The notes: generated by a model not told the origin, from the letters alone. A DNA stretch of 64,000 nt from Actinomycetospora chibensis (GCF_028737215.1 NZ_JAQZAM010000004.1:1-64000); one strand, 5' to 3'; shown: positions 51,942 to 60,949, numbered from the stretch's first letter. Numbers and translations: made by a program.

Positions 51942-53882
51942 TCAGCCGCCGAAGGTCGACTTGGCGCGGAGGCGCAGCGCCTGGAACACCTGGTTGGACT
52001 GCTCGAGGTTGCTGGTGCGGATCTCCCAGCTGTAGTTCAGGCCCTCGTAGATGCCGGTGGAGATCACGCCGGTGCTGGACTGCGCCGTGTACAGCGGGCC
52101 CTGCTGGACGCCGCCGGCCTGCCAGACGTCGAAGTTCTCGATGCGCGGGCCGAGCGCGGCGGTGTCGTCGTACCAGGCCCGGGCGCCCGCCGCGTCCGAC
52201 CACCGAGCGAAGTACACGGTGGCGCCCGGGACGACGCTCGAGTAGTCGCACGAGTAGGACTCGATGGACGTCGCGCCGTTCTGGGCCCGCAGAGGAGAGG
52301 TGGCGGGGTCCATCAGCTGACAGTTGGAGCTGGTCACGTCCGGGAAGACCTGCGAGAGCGCGGGCTGACCGGCCGGCGGCGTGGGCGTCGTCGGCGAGGT
52401 GGGTCCGGGCTGCGACGACGGGCCCGCGGTCGTCGCCGGCGTCGGCTGGGCGATCGGGGGCGCCGAGTCCTGGTTGAGCAGCACGACCGCGCCCACCGCG
52501 ACGAGCAGCAGGACCGCCGCGAGACCGGCGACGATCGCGATGACCTTGCCCTTGCCGCTCTTGGGCGGCTGCGGGGGCTGGCCGTACCACCCGGTCTGCG
52601 GGCCGCCCGGGGGCGGCGGGTACGGGCCGGTGCCGTAGCCCGGCTGCCCGTATCCCTGCGTGCCGCCGGGGAACCCGGGCTGGCCGCCGGTGTAGCCCTG
52701 CGTGCCGTAGCCGTGCTGCGGGCCGGACCCCATGCCGGGCTGGGGCCCCGAACCCTGCGGTGAGCCGAACGGCGACGGTCCCTGCGCCGGGCCGCTCGGG
52801 GTCCACGGCTGGGCCTGCGGGCCGGAGCTCGGGCGGGGTCCTGGCACGTACGTGGGGGTGACGCTCTGGGGGCCGGACGATCCCGGGCCCGACGCGGCTC
52901 CGGCCGCGGCGCCGAGGCCGGCGCCGGCCGCACCGGCCGCGAAGGCGCTGCCGGCTCCGTGACGAGCGGTGCTGTCGTCCGGCGCGCTGGTCTCGCCCGT
53001 GGGCGCCTCGCCGCCGACGGCCTGCAGGGCGGCGTCGGCGAAGTCGCCGGCGGTGGCGTAGCGCTGGGCGGGGTCCTTGGCCATCGCCGTCGCCAGCACC
53101 GCGTCGAGCGCGGGCGGCGATCCGGGCGCGACCTCGGAGAGCCGCGGCGGGGTCTCGTTGAGGTGGTCGTACATCAGCCCGGGGCCCTCGGAGAGGAACG
53201 GCGGGCGCCCCGCGATGGCCTCGAACAGCAGGCAGCCGAGCGCGTAGACGTCGACGCGGCGGTCCATCTCGCGGCCGAGGAACAGCTCCGGGGCCATGTA
53301 GGCGAGCGTGCCGATCGCCGAGCCGGTGCCGGTGAGCGAGCTCTTGGTGTCGCCGCCCATCGCGCGGACGATGCCGAAGTCGACGAGGTAGACGAAGTCG
53401 CGGCCGCGGTGCTGGGTGATCAGCACGTTGGACGGCTTGACGTCGCGGTGGATGAGGCCGTCGTCGTGCGCGGCGTCGAGGGCGTCGGCGGTCTGGCGGA
53501 CGATCTCCGCCGCGCGACGCGGGTCGAGCCGGCCGTGGCGCTCGATCTCGTCGGCCAGGTCGAGGCCGGAGACGAGCCGCATGTCGATGTAGAGACGGCC
53601 GTCGATGGTGCCGAAGTCGTGGATCGGGATGACGTGCGGTGACGAGAGGCGGGCGGCGGTGCGCGACTCGCGCCGGAAGCGTTCCTGGTAGTCGCCGTCG
53701 TCGGCGAGCCCGCCGTGCAGGCGCTTGACGGCGACCGTGCGCTGGCGGGACGTGTCGAACGCGCGGTACACCTCGCCCATCCCGCCGCGCCCGATGCGCT
53801 CCTCGAGACGGTAGGGCCCGAACATCTCCACCGGGTCGCCGGCGGACGGCGAGGGCGAGTGGCCCGGGGCCTCGGTGCTCAT
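51942..53882 (-). CDS. Receptor Ser/Thr protein kinase
   Basis: A 646-residue transmembrane kinase. The kinase domain (24-285) is complete: GRGGMGEV loop, Lys53 in AVKRL, HRDVKPSN (145-152), DFG (168-170), APE (197-199). A long Gly/Pro/Gln-rich linker (295-440) precedes one helix (447-469), a Thr/Pro stalk and a 130-residue extracellular domain (FPDVTSSNCQLMD onward). AGGAGAG precedes the ATG. The extracellular domain resembles that of the pseudokinase next door. It is the probable catalytic member of the array. Confidence 0.93.
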   Translation of the reverse strand: MSTEAPGHSPSPSAGDPVEMFGPYRLEERIGRGGMGEVYRAFDTSRQRTVAVKRLHGGLADDGDYQERFRRESRTAARLSSPHVIPIHDFGTIDGRLYIDMRLVSGLDLADEIERHGRLDPRRAAEIVRQTADALDAAHDDGLIHRDVKPSNVLITQHRGRDFVYLVDFGIVRAMGGDTKSSLTGTGSAIGTLAYMAPELFLGREMDRRVDVYALGCLLFEAIAGRPPFLSEGPGLMYDHLNETPPRLSEVAPGSPPALDAVLATAMAKDPAQRYATAGDFADAALQAVGGEAPTGETSAPDDSTARHGAGSAFAAGAAGAGLGAAAGAASGPGSSGPQSVTPTYVPGPRPSSGPQAQPWTPSGPAQGPSPFGSPQGSGPQPGMGSGPQHGYGTQGYTGGQPGFPGGTQGYGQPGYGTGPYPPPPGGPQTGWYGQPPQPPKSGKGKVIAIVAGLAAVLLLVAVGAVVLLNQDSAPPIAQPTPATTAGPSSQPGPTSPTTPTPPAGQPALSQVFPDVTSSNCQLMDPATSPLRAQNGATSIESYSCDYSSVVPGATVYFARWSDAAGARAWYDDTAALGPRIENFDVWQAGGVQQGPLYTAQSSTGVISTGIYEGLNYSWEIRTSNLEQSNQVFQALRLRAKSTFGG

Positions 53883-54022
53883 GCGGCGCTCTCCTGCGTC
53901 AGGGGAATCCAGGGAGTCCGTCCCCCGGGATGAAAGTTACTGAGAGTATGTGCGATCGCCCTCGGACAGGCCAGTGGCCTCACACTTTTCGCAGAGCTTC
54001 CTTACTCGACGTGAGAACCGGG

Positions 54023-54055
54023 CTCGTCCGGCGACGGCACCGGCCCCCGGACGAG
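54023..54055 (-). terminator. Hairpin after the FHA-ABC/pseudokinase unit
   Basis: Perfect 9-bp arms CTCGTCCGG (54023-54031) and CCGGACGAG (54047-54055) with a 15-nt loop lie 9 bp beyond the pseudokinase stop on the minus strand. It could end the exporter-pseudokinase transcript before the next kinase gene. No U-run. Confidence 0.55.
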
Positions 54056-54063
54056 GGGTGCGT

Positions 54064-55755
54064 TCAGGCCGGGACCTGCGCGGCGGGCAGCAGACGCATC
54101 GCCGGGAACATGCGCTGCGATGCCTCCGGCGTCCGGGTGACGATGTCGAAGCTGAAAGGCCGTTCGGCGTACGCGGCGGTGGCGTAGACGGTGCCGTCGG
54201 GCGAGGCGTGGGTGTGCAGCGGACCCTGCGGTGCACCGGGGCCGTCGTGCCACTGCGTGACGCCGTCGAGCGCCGGACCCCGGCTCGCCTGGTCCGCCTG
54301 CCACCGGCGGGCGTCGGCCGCGCTCGGCCACTCCGTGTAGTAGACGTACCCGCCCGGCACGGCCGCGCCGTAGTCACAGCGGATCACCGACAGGGCCCGC
54401 GCGCCGGTGGACGTCACGTACTCGCCGTCGCCGGCCGGGTAGGACGAGCAGGTGCTCCCGGGCCCGGATCCGGCGGGGGCGGCGATGTCGGGGAACGCGG
54501 CGGCGAGCCGGCTCGTCGCCGGGGCTTCGACAGGCGGCACGGGTGGCGTGGGGGCCGGTGCCGTCCCGCCGCTGGCGAGCAGGGCCCACGACGCGAGCAG
54601 CGCGACGAGCATCAGGAGCACCGCGCCCATCGCGATCCACCCCGGCCGGCGGGACCGGCGCGGGCCGCGAGGGAGCGGCGCGAGGGCGGCGGGGCCCGTC
54701 GACGACCCGGGGTCGTCCGGGGTCCGCTGCGGTGAGGTGGCCTCGCGCGGGGCGGGCACCGTGGCGAGGGGCCAGGCCGGGGCCGCCGTCGCCGATGTCG
54801 CTGCCGCCGCCGGGACGTAGCGCACGGCCGGCGTGCCGCCCGCCGGCCCACCGCCCGCCTGCCCACCGCCCGTCTGCCCACCGCCCGTCTGCGCACCGCC
54901 CGACTTCCGCCCGCCGGTCGACGGTGCGGTGAGGGAGCCGGTGGTCCCGCGACCGGGATCGAGGCGGGCGCCGGCGGTCCGGGGTCCGGTCAGTGCGGTG
55001 TGCGCGGCGTCGGCGAGATCGCCGGCGCAGGCGTAGCGGTCCGCGGGCGACGGGGCCAGGGCGCGGGCGACCACCGCGTCCACCGCGCTCGGGAGCCCCC
55101 GACGACGGTCGGTGACCCGCGGCGGTTCGTCGTACCGGCGCCCCGCCGTGGTCCACGGGTCGTCGTCGGGGAAGGCCGGGCGCCCGGTGAGGGCCTCGAC
55201 GAGCAGGCAGCCGAGCGCGTGGACGTCGTCGGCGCGGGTGCCGCCGGGACCGGCGACGCCGAAGTCGGTGAGGTGGACGACGTCGCGCCCGCAGTGGTGC
55301 GAGAGCAGCACGTTCGACGCCGTGAGGGCGCCGTGCACGACGCCGTCGGCGTGTGCGTCGTCCAGCGCGTCCGCCACCCGGCGCACGACGGCCGCGGCGC
55401 GTGCCGTCCCGAGCGGGCCGTGCTCGGCGAGCTCCCGGGCGAGGTCGCCCCCCGCCACCAGCGCCGTGTCGACGAACAGCGCGCCGTCGATGGTGCCGAC
55501 GTCGTGGATCGGGATCACGTGCGGCGACGCGAGCCGTGCGGCCAGGCGGGTGGTCCGGAGGACGTGCTCGGCGTACGCCTCGTCGTCGGAGAGGTCGGGG
55601 CGCAGGCGCTTGAGGGCGACGGTGCGCTCGCGGACCGTGTCGTAGGCGCGGAACACCTCGCCGGTGCCCCCGCCGCCGAGGCGCTCCCCGAGGCGGTACG
55701 GCCCGAAGAGCTCGACGTCGGTGGCCGGCTGCCGCGGCGGCAGGGTGATGCTCAT
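54064..55755 (-). CDS. Ser/Thr pseudokinase coupled to FHA-ABC exporter
   Basis: A 563-residue PknF-like receptor. The kinase domain keeps the Gly loop (GGGGTGEV), Lys49 (VALKRL) and DFG (164-166), but the catalytic loop HRDxKxxN is HGALTASN (141-148), so the catalytic Asp and the following Lys are gone, and the activation segment with APE is largely deleted (DFGVAGPGGTRADDVHALG). A Gly/Gln repeat linker, one helix (373-395) and an extracellular domain like that of the neighbouring kinase (FPDIAAP... RCDYGAAVPGGYVYYTEWPS) follow. ATP binding is possible, phosphotransfer unlikely. Its ATG overlaps the exporter stop as ATGA. Confidence 0.88.
   Translation of the reverse strand: MSITLPPRQPATDVELFGPYRLGERLGGGGTGEVFRAYDTVRERTVALKRLRPDLSDDEAYAEHVLRTTRLAARLASPHVIPIHDVGTIDGALFVDTALVAGGDLARELAEHGPLGTARAAAVVRRVADALDDAHADGVVHGALTASNVLLSHHCGRDVVHLTDFGVAGPGGTRADDVHALGCLLVEALTGRPAFPDDDPWTTAGRRYDEPPRVTDRRRGLPSAVDAVVARALAPSPADRYACAGDLADAAHTALTGPRTAGARLDPGRGTTGSLTAPSTGGRKSGGAQTGGGQTGGGQAGGGPAGGTPAVRYVPAAAATSATAAPAWPLATVPAPREATSPQRTPDDPGSSTGPAALAPLPRGPRRSRRPGWIAMGAVLLMLVALLASWALLASGGTAPAPTPPVPPVEAPATSRLAAAFPDIAAPAGSGPGSTCSSYPAGDGEYVTSTGARALSVIRCDYGAAVPGGYVYYTEWPSAADARRWQADQASRGPALDGVTQWHDGPGAPQGPLHTHASPDGTVYATAAYAERPFSFDIVTRTPEASQRMFPAMRLLPAAQVPA
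54848..54907 (-). repeat. Four 15-bp repeats in the pseudokinase linker
   Basis: Units of CCACCGCCCGTCTGC type at 54848, 54863, 54878 and 54893 encode repeated G-G-G-Q-(T/A) in the linker before the transmembrane helix; two units are identical. Confidence 0.85.
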
Positions 55756-58418
55756 CCGACCCTCCGGGCGCGCGGGTCGAGGCGGCGCAGCAGCAGCGCA
55801 GTGACGACGACGAACAGCACGGTGACGCCGGCCAGGGCGGCGAGGTCGAACATCCAGGTGGCGGCGTCGTGGTCCCACAGGGGCTCGGCCGCGGTGTAGG
55901 GCGGCGGGACGCCCGGCCCGCTGCGCACGCCGATGGTCGAGGCGCCGAGCGCGAAGCCCCAGCGGGCGGGCACGAGCCACGACAGCTGGGCGAGCACGGG
56001 GCTGTCCTGGATCTGCAGCAGCGCGCTGGACAGGATGAACTGCAGCATCGCGAGCAGCACCAGCAGCGGCATACCGCGGTCGGCGTTGTCGATCCACGCC
56101 GACACGGCGAGCCCGACGGCCATGCTGGCGATCGTGGTGGCGGCGATCGCGACGAGGATCTCCACGCGCGGGTCGCCGAGGACGACGGCCTCGTCGGGAC
56201 CCGGCCGGCCCAGCGTGCCGAGCACCCCGAGCACCAGGCCCTGCAGGCCGGTGATCACGCCGAGCACGACGACCTTGGAGAGCAGGTACGCGGCGCGCGA
56301 GAGCCCGATCGCGCGCTCGCGGCGGTAGATCTCGCGTTCCTTGACCAGCTCGCGGATCGACGCCGCCGACCCCATCAGCGCGGCGCCGACGACGAACACC
56401 ATGAGCAGGCTCTGCGGCGCGCCCGGGACGCCGCGCAGCTGCTCGGCCAGCGACAGACCGGTGTCGACGGGCAGGGCGTGCGACAGCGCCGCCAGCAGCA
56501 GCGGCAGGGCCACCATGAAGATCGTGTACTGGCGGTCGGCGCCGATCACCGCCAGGTAGCGCCGGGCGAGGACGGCGAACTGCGCGAGCGCCGACTGCTG
56601 CCGCGGCGGCGCGGCCGGGGCCGACGTCGTGGCCGGGGTCCGGACGCCGTACGCGCCGGGCGCCCGCGTCGGCGGGGGCGTGCCGATGTAGCGCTCGGCC
56701 ACGGCCGAGCGGCGGAACCGCTCGCCCCAGTCGGCACCGGCTTCCCGCTCGAGGAGCAGGAAGAGGTCGGCGAAGTCGGGTACGCCGAAGAACGCGAGGG
56801 CCTCCCGGGGCGGGCCGAAGTAGGCGACGGTCCCGCCGGGGGCGAGGAGCAGCAGCCGGTCGCACACGTCGAGGTTGGCGACGTTGTGGGTGACGACGAC
56901 GACGGTGCGGCCGTCGTCGGCGAGGCCGCGCAGGGTACGCATGACCGACTTGTCGAGTCCGGGGTCGAGTCCGGACGTGGGTTCGTCGAGGAAGAGCAGC
57001 GAGGGTCGGGTGAGCAGTTCGAGGGCCACCGAGGTGCGCTTGCGCTGGCCTCCGGAGAGCGAGTCGATGCGCTGCTCGGCCTGGTCGGTGAGCCCGAGCT
57101 CGCCGATCACCTCGTCGATGCGGTGGTCGCGCTCGGCCTCCGTGGTGTCCGACGGGAAGCGCAGGCGGGCGGCGTAGGCCAGCGCCCGTCGCACCGTCAG
57201 CTGTGGGTGCAGGATGTCGTCCTGCGGGACGAGGCCGATGCGCTGGCGCAGCTCGTCGTAATCGGCGTAGAGGTCGCGGTCGGCGTAGGTGACGGTGCCC
57301 TGGTCGGCGGGCCGGAACCCGGTGAGCGCGCGCAGCAGCGTCGACTTCCCTGCCCCGGACGGGCCGACCACGGCGAGCAGGCTCTTCTCCTCGAGCGCGA
57401 ACCCCACCCGGTCGAGCAGCGTCCGGCCCTTCGGCGTGCGGACCACCAGGTCCTCGGCGCGGAACGCGATCGCGCCGGCGTCCTCGCGCTCGACGAGCAC
57501 CCCGCCCTCGGCGCCGTCGAGGTGGAACAGCGCGTGCCCGATGCCCACGAGCATCCCGGGACGCAGCGGCACGCGGTGGATGCGCCGGCCGTCGACGTAC
57601 GTGCCGTTCGGGCTGCCGAGGTCGATCAGCTCCCAGCCGCCGGCGCCGTCGGAGCGCAGCTCCGCGTGGTGGCGCGAGACCAGGAGGTCGCTGACGACGA
57701 CGTCGTTGTCGGTCTCGCGGCCGATCCGGATGCGGGTGGCGGGGGTTGCGGGCGGCGTTCCGGGCGCGGCCGTGGCGATGCGCGCGGTGGGCGCCGGCTC
57801 GGGAGGGGACGCGGCAGCCGACGGAGGGGCAGCCGACGGCAGCCGGTGCACCGCGGAGAGGCGCCCCTGGCGGCTCGGTCCGTCGGCGCCCGCGTCGTCG
57901 GGGGTGGGGCCCGCGAGCGGGTCGTGCCGGACGCGGGGCGGGGCGCCGGGCTGGGCGGGCACCGGACGGGGGTCGGACCCACCCGGGCGGGCGGCGGGCG
58001 GGACGAGGGGCGCGGCCATCGCCACCGGCGGGGCGCCGGGGTCGGCGCCGACCGCCCGGAGCGCGACCTGCACCTCGGGTCCGCCGTGCCCGAGCGCGAG
58101 CGTGAGCCGCGGCGTCGCCCCGGGCGAGAGCCGCAGCTGCTGGAGACGCTCCCCGGCGACGAACACCCCGTTGCGGCTGTGGTCGATCAGCTCCCACCCG
58201 GTGGGCAGCGGCCGCAGCTCGACGTGGACGCGGGAGACGAGCGGGTGCACCACCTGGAACCCGGCCGCCTCGTCGCGGCCGATCGTCACCGGCTGACCCG
58301 GCGGGACGACGAGCCGGCGGTCACCGTGCGTGAGCTCGAGCTGCGGAGCCGTGAGCGGCCGGCCGCGGGCGGGTCGCCGCCCCGCCGCTGGCCGGGGCAC
58401 GGGTTCCACGGGGTGCAC
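55752..58418 (-). CDS. Two-FHA-domain ABC exporter (Rv1747-like)
   Basis: An 888-residue protein joining two FHA domains, an ATPase and a membrane domain. FHA1 has IGRD (46-49) and SRVHVEL (62-68); FHA2 has IGRE (232-235), SRHHAEL (248-254) and NGTYVDG (271-277). The ATPase has GPSGAGKST (352-360), LSGGQ (454-458) and LLFLDEP (474-480). An ABC2-type domain with about six helices follows (600-880). This order matches M. tuberculosis Rv1747, an exporter linked to phosphatidylinositol mannosides and regulated by PknF. GTG at 58418 is chosen for the AGGAGG 6 nt upstream; a GTG at 58460 lacks this. Confidence 0.93.
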   Translation of the reverse strand: MHPVEPVPRPAAGRRPARGRPLTAPQLELTHGDRRLVVPPGQPVTIGRDEAAGFQVVHPLVSRVHVELRPLPTGWELIDHSRNGVFVAGERLQQLRLSPGATPRLTLALGHGGPEVQVALRAVGADPGAPPVAMAAPLVPPAARPGGSDPRPVPAQPGAPPRVRHDPLAGPTPDDAGADGPSRQGRLSAVHRLPSAAPPSAAASPPEPAPTARIATAAPGTPPATPATRIRIGRETDNDVVVSDLLVSRHHAELRSDGAGGWELIDLGSPNGTYVDGRRIHRVPLRPGMLVGIGHALFHLDGAEGGVLVEREDAGAIAFRAEDLVVRTPKGRTLLDRVGFALEEKSLLAVVGPSGAGKSTLLRALTGFRPADQGTVTYADRDLYADYDELRQRIGLVPQDDILHPQLTVRRALAYAARLRFPSDTTEAERDHRIDEVIGELGLTDQAEQRIDSLSGGQRKRTSVALELLTRPSLLFLDEPTSGLDPGLDKSVMRTLRGLADDGRTVVVVTHNVANLDVCDRLLLLAPGGTVAYFGPPREALAFFGVPDFADLFLLLEREAGADWGERFRRSAVAERYIGTPPPTRAPGAYGVRTPATTSAPAAPPRQQSALAQFAVLARRYLAVIGADRQYTIFMVALPLLLAALSHALPVDTGLSLAEQLRGVPGAPQSLLMVFVVGAALMGSAASIRELVKEREIYRRERAIGLSRAAYLLSKVVVLGVITGLQGLVLGVLGTLGRPGPDEAVVLGDPRVEILVAIAATTIASMAVGLAVSAWIDNADRGMPLLVLLAMLQFILSSALLQIQDSPVLAQLSWLVPARWGFALGASTIGVRSGPGVPPPYTAAEPLWDHDAATWMFDLAALAGVTVLFVVVTALLLRRLDPRARRVG

Positions 58419-58463
58419 GGCCGACCTCCTCGCGAGCCGGCCCGAGACCTGGCCCCTCACACG

Positions 58464-58512
58464 ACACTGTCACCTTCCCGGCGCCGTCGCTTGGCCGAGA
58501 CGGTGACAGTGT
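58464..58512 (-). promoter_or_regulatory. Inverted repeat upstream of the FHA-ABC gene
   Basis: Perfect 11-bp arms ACACTGTCACC (58464-58474) and GGTGACAGTGT (58502-58512) are separated by 27 bp and lie 46-94 bp upstream of the exporter start. The same ACTGTCACC core occurs upstream of the next minus-strand gene, so a shared regulator is plausible. A transcript hairpin is the alternative. Confidence 0.5.
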
Positions 58513-58609
58513 GTGTTCGCAAGCGGAGGGTCTGCCAGGGGGTTCGCGATAATCGCGCCGCAGTATCACCCGGTGTGATGAACCCGAACCGGGTGGTCCG
58601 GGAGACCTC

Positions 58610-58912
58610 TCAGGCGGGGCGCGCCATCTCCGCGGTGTCGACCCGGCGCGGCGGCATCGGACCGTCGACGGGGGCCGAGAACGGGCGCGTCAGCGGATCG
58701 CGGCGGGCGGCGTCGTTGTCGATCCCCTGGGCACGCGCAGTGACCTGCACGGAGCTGACCTCGGCGAGCCGGCGGTTCATCCGGTCCAGGCGGGCGCGCA
58801 GGGCGGCGTCGTCGACGACCTCGCGCTGACGGGCCCGTCGGACGGCGCGGCGACGGTGGGACCCGCTGACAGCAGAGCTGGTGGTGGCGGTGCTCGAGGA
58901 GCGGCGGAACAT
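58610..58912 (-). CDS. Hypothetical protein, 100 aa
   Basis: Begins MFRRSSSTATTSSAVSGSHR with a basic Ser/Thr-rich N-terminus, then a helical part (VVDDAALRARLDRMNRRLAE) and a Pro-rich C-terminus. No membrane segment or family recognised. It sits between pknB and the FHA-ABC gene in the same direction; the Ser/Thr-rich N-terminus could be a kinase substrate, which is only a guess. Codon pattern is consistent with coding. Confidence 0.5.
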   Translation of the reverse strand: MFRRSSSTATTSSAVSGSHRRRAVRRARQREVVDDAALRARLDRMNRRLAEVSSVQVTARAQGIDNDAARRDPLTRPFSAPVDGPMPPRRVDTAEMARPA

Positions 58913-58928
58913 CGTGGATCACGTCCCT

Positions 58929-58955
58929 GGGTGACGGGCCGACGTACTGTCACCC
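58929..58955 (-). promoter_or_regulatory. Inverted repeat GGGTGAC-N13-GTCACCC
   Basis: Arms at 58929-58935 and 58949-58955 lie 17-43 bp upstream of the small gene start. The right side contains TACTGTCACC, close to the CACTGTCACC of the repeat at 58464. Confidence 0.45.
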
Positions 58956-59035
58956 CTGTCATCGAGCGCCACACGGCCGTTCTTGATGCGCCGTCCGGTG
59001 GATCACGGACGGAGTACATCGCCGCGCGCGGCCGC

Positions 59036-60949
59036 TCAGAACAGGTCGAAGAACCCGTCGTCGCCCTCGGACCCGCTCGTACCGTCCTCGGTGCCGTCGC
59101 CGCCGTCCGTCGCTCCGCCCGAGTCGCCGCCGTTCCCGGAGCCGCCGGAGCCGCTGCCCGTGTCCCCGGACGGCGCCCCGGAGGTCGGCGTCGAGCCCGA
59201 GCCCCGCGCGACCTCGACGGTGACCGTGCTGCCCCGCGGCACCGACGTGCCGGCGCTCGGGCGCATCCCGACGACGGTGCCCGCGACCGTGCCCGCCGCG
59301 CCCCCGTCGACCTCGCGGAACGAGACCTCGAGACCGATGCCCTCGAGCGTCGACTCCGCCGACTGGCGGGAACGCCCCGCAAGGTCGGGGACCTGCAGGG
59401 TGGCCCGTCGCTGGCCCACGATGAGCTCGATCGCGCCGCCGGCGGGGCGCAGCGAGCCGGGCACCGGGTCCTGGCCGACGACCTGGCCGATCTCGGTGGG
59501 GTCGGAGGTCTCGCGCTGGCGCGGCACGGGAGTGAGCACGAGGCCCGCGGCCTCGGCGGCGACGCGGGCGGCCTCGGGGCTGCGGCCCACGAGCAGTGGG
59601 ACCTGGACCAGCCCCGGCCCGCGCCCGATGCGCAGCGTCACGGCCGACTCCTCGTCGACGCGCACCCCGACGTCCGGGGACGAGCCGATCACCCGGTCGA
59701 CCTGCTCGGGCGGCGACGCCGTCGGCACGACGATCGGGGAGAGCCCGGCGTCGGCGAGCGCGCGGACGGCCTCGTCGCGCGAGAGGCCCACCAGGCGGGG
59801 CACCTCGCTGTCCGACGGGCTCGCGACCCACACGACACCGAGCACGAGCAGGGCCACGAGGCCGACCACCACCGCCGCGAGCCGCCACCGCGAGCCGCCG
59901 GTCCGCGCCGCCGCGTGGGCGCCGGTGCGGGGCCCGTGGTCGAGCTCGACGGCCCCGCGCCGCCGGCTCCCGCGCGTGACCTCCTGCGTCAGGCTCATCT
60001 CGCCGGTGGTCGCGACGGCCGCACCGTGGCGCCCGGGGTCGGTCGGGTCCTCGGGGCCGGTGACGCGGCCGTACTCGGCGAGGACGGCGGGCGCGTCCGG
60101 GCGCTCGCCGGCCAGCACGCGCAGCAGGTCGGCGCGCATCTCGGCGGCGGTGGCGTACCGGTTGTCCGGGTTCTTGGCCATCGCCTGCCGGACGACCGCC
60201 TCGAGCGAGGGGTCGATCACCACGCCGGGCGGCGTGAGCGTCTCCAGCATCGGCGGGTCCTCGCGGACGTGCTGGTAGACGATCGCCACCGGGCTGTCGG
60301 CGCTGAAGGGCGGCTCGCCGGTGAGGAGCTCGAAGAGCACGCAGCCCGCGGCGTACACGTCGGCGCGGGCGTCCACGTCCTGCCCGAGCCCCTGCTCCGG
60401 GGAGAGGTACTGGGCGGTGCCGATGACCATGTCGCCGGTGAGGCCCGGCCCGGTCTCGGTGAGGGCCCGGGCGATGCCGAAGTCCATCACCTTCACGACG
60501 TCGCCCGGCGTGATCATGATGTTCGCCGGCTTGACGTCCCGGTGGACGACGCCGTGCTCGTGGCTGTAGCCCAGCGCCGCGCACACGTCCGCCATGACGG
60601 CGCAGGCGTGCTCGGGCGGCATCGGGCCGTGGGCGCGCAGCAGGTCGCGCAGCGTCGACCCGCTGACGTACTCCATGACGATGTACGGCAGCCCGACCTG
60701 CTCGCCGGGCACCTCGCCGGTGTCGTACACCGCGACGATCCCGGGGTGGTTGAGCCCGGCCACGTTCTGTGCCTCGCGCTCGAACCGCAGCCGGAACGAG
60801 GGATCGCGCGCGAGGTCGGAGCGCAGCACCTTGATCGCGACCTCGCGCCCCAGGCGCACGTCGAGGCCCGAGTGCACGTCGGCCATCCCACCGCGGCCCA
60901 GGGTCGGGCCGAGCTGGTAGCGGCCGGCCACCACCGTCGCCTGCGACAT
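59036..60949 (-). CDS. pknB: Ser/Thr protein kinase PknB with PASTA domains
   Basis: A 637-residue receptor kinase controlling cell-wall synthesis and growth. The kinase domain (10-275) is complete: GRGGMADV, Lys40 (VAIKVL), HRDVKPAN (136-143), DFG (156-158), SPE (183-185). One helix (357-376) leads to three PASTA repeats (about 383-585), which bind peptidoglycan fragments or lipid II, and a Gly/Ser/Asp tail ending FFDLF. Usually pknB lies with pknA, pbpA and rodA near the origin; none is here, so this may be a second PASTA kinase. CGGAG precedes the ATG. Confidence 0.92.
   Translation of the reverse strand: MSQATVVAGRYQLGPTLGRGGMADVHSGLDVRLGREVAIKVLRSDLARDPSFRLRFEREAQNVAGLNHPGIVAVYDTGEVPGEQVGLPYIVMEYVSGSTLRDLLRAHGPMPPEHACAVMADVCAALGYSHEHGVVHRDVKPANIMITPGDVVKVMDFGIARALTETGPGLTGDMVIGTAQYLSPEQGLGQDVDARADVYAAGCVLFELLTGEPPFSADSPVAIVYQHVREDPPMLETLTPPGVVIDPSLEAVVRQAMAKNPDNRYATAAEMRADLLRVLAGERPDAPAVLAEYGRVTGPEDPTDPGRHGAAVATTGEMSLTQEVTRGSRRRGAVELDHGPRTGAHAAARTGGSRWRLAAVVVGLVALLVLGVVWVASPSDSEVPRLVGLSRDEAVRALADAGLSPIVVPTASPPEQVDRVIGSSPDVGVRVDEESAVTLRIGRGPGLVQVPLLVGRSPEAARVAAEAAGLVLTPVPRQRETSDPTEIGQVVGQDPVPGSLRPAGGAIELIVGQRRATLQVPDLAGRSRQSAESTLEGIGLEVSFREVDGGAAGTVAGTVVGMRPSAGTSVPRGSTVTVEVARGSGSTPTSGAPSGDTGSGSGGSGNGGDSGGATDGGDGTEDGTSGSEGDDGFFDLF

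Noticed and set aside
49791-52763. Plus-strand open frame of 990 codons opposite the kinase and pseudokinase genes
   Set aside because: Only Arg/Gly/Ala/Val-rich sequence and crosses gene boundaries; the minus strand carries kinase motifs.
54064-58197. A 1377-codon minus-strand frame that would fuse the FHA-ABC region to the pseudokinase
   Set aside because: Its N-terminal 800 residues are the FHA-ABC gene read in a wrong frame; the real pseudokinase starts at 55755 with an ATGA overlap.
58418-58460. GTG at 58460 as start of the FHA-ABC gene
   Set aside because: GTG at 58418 has AGGAGG at 6 nt; the extra 14 residues have no FHA similarity.
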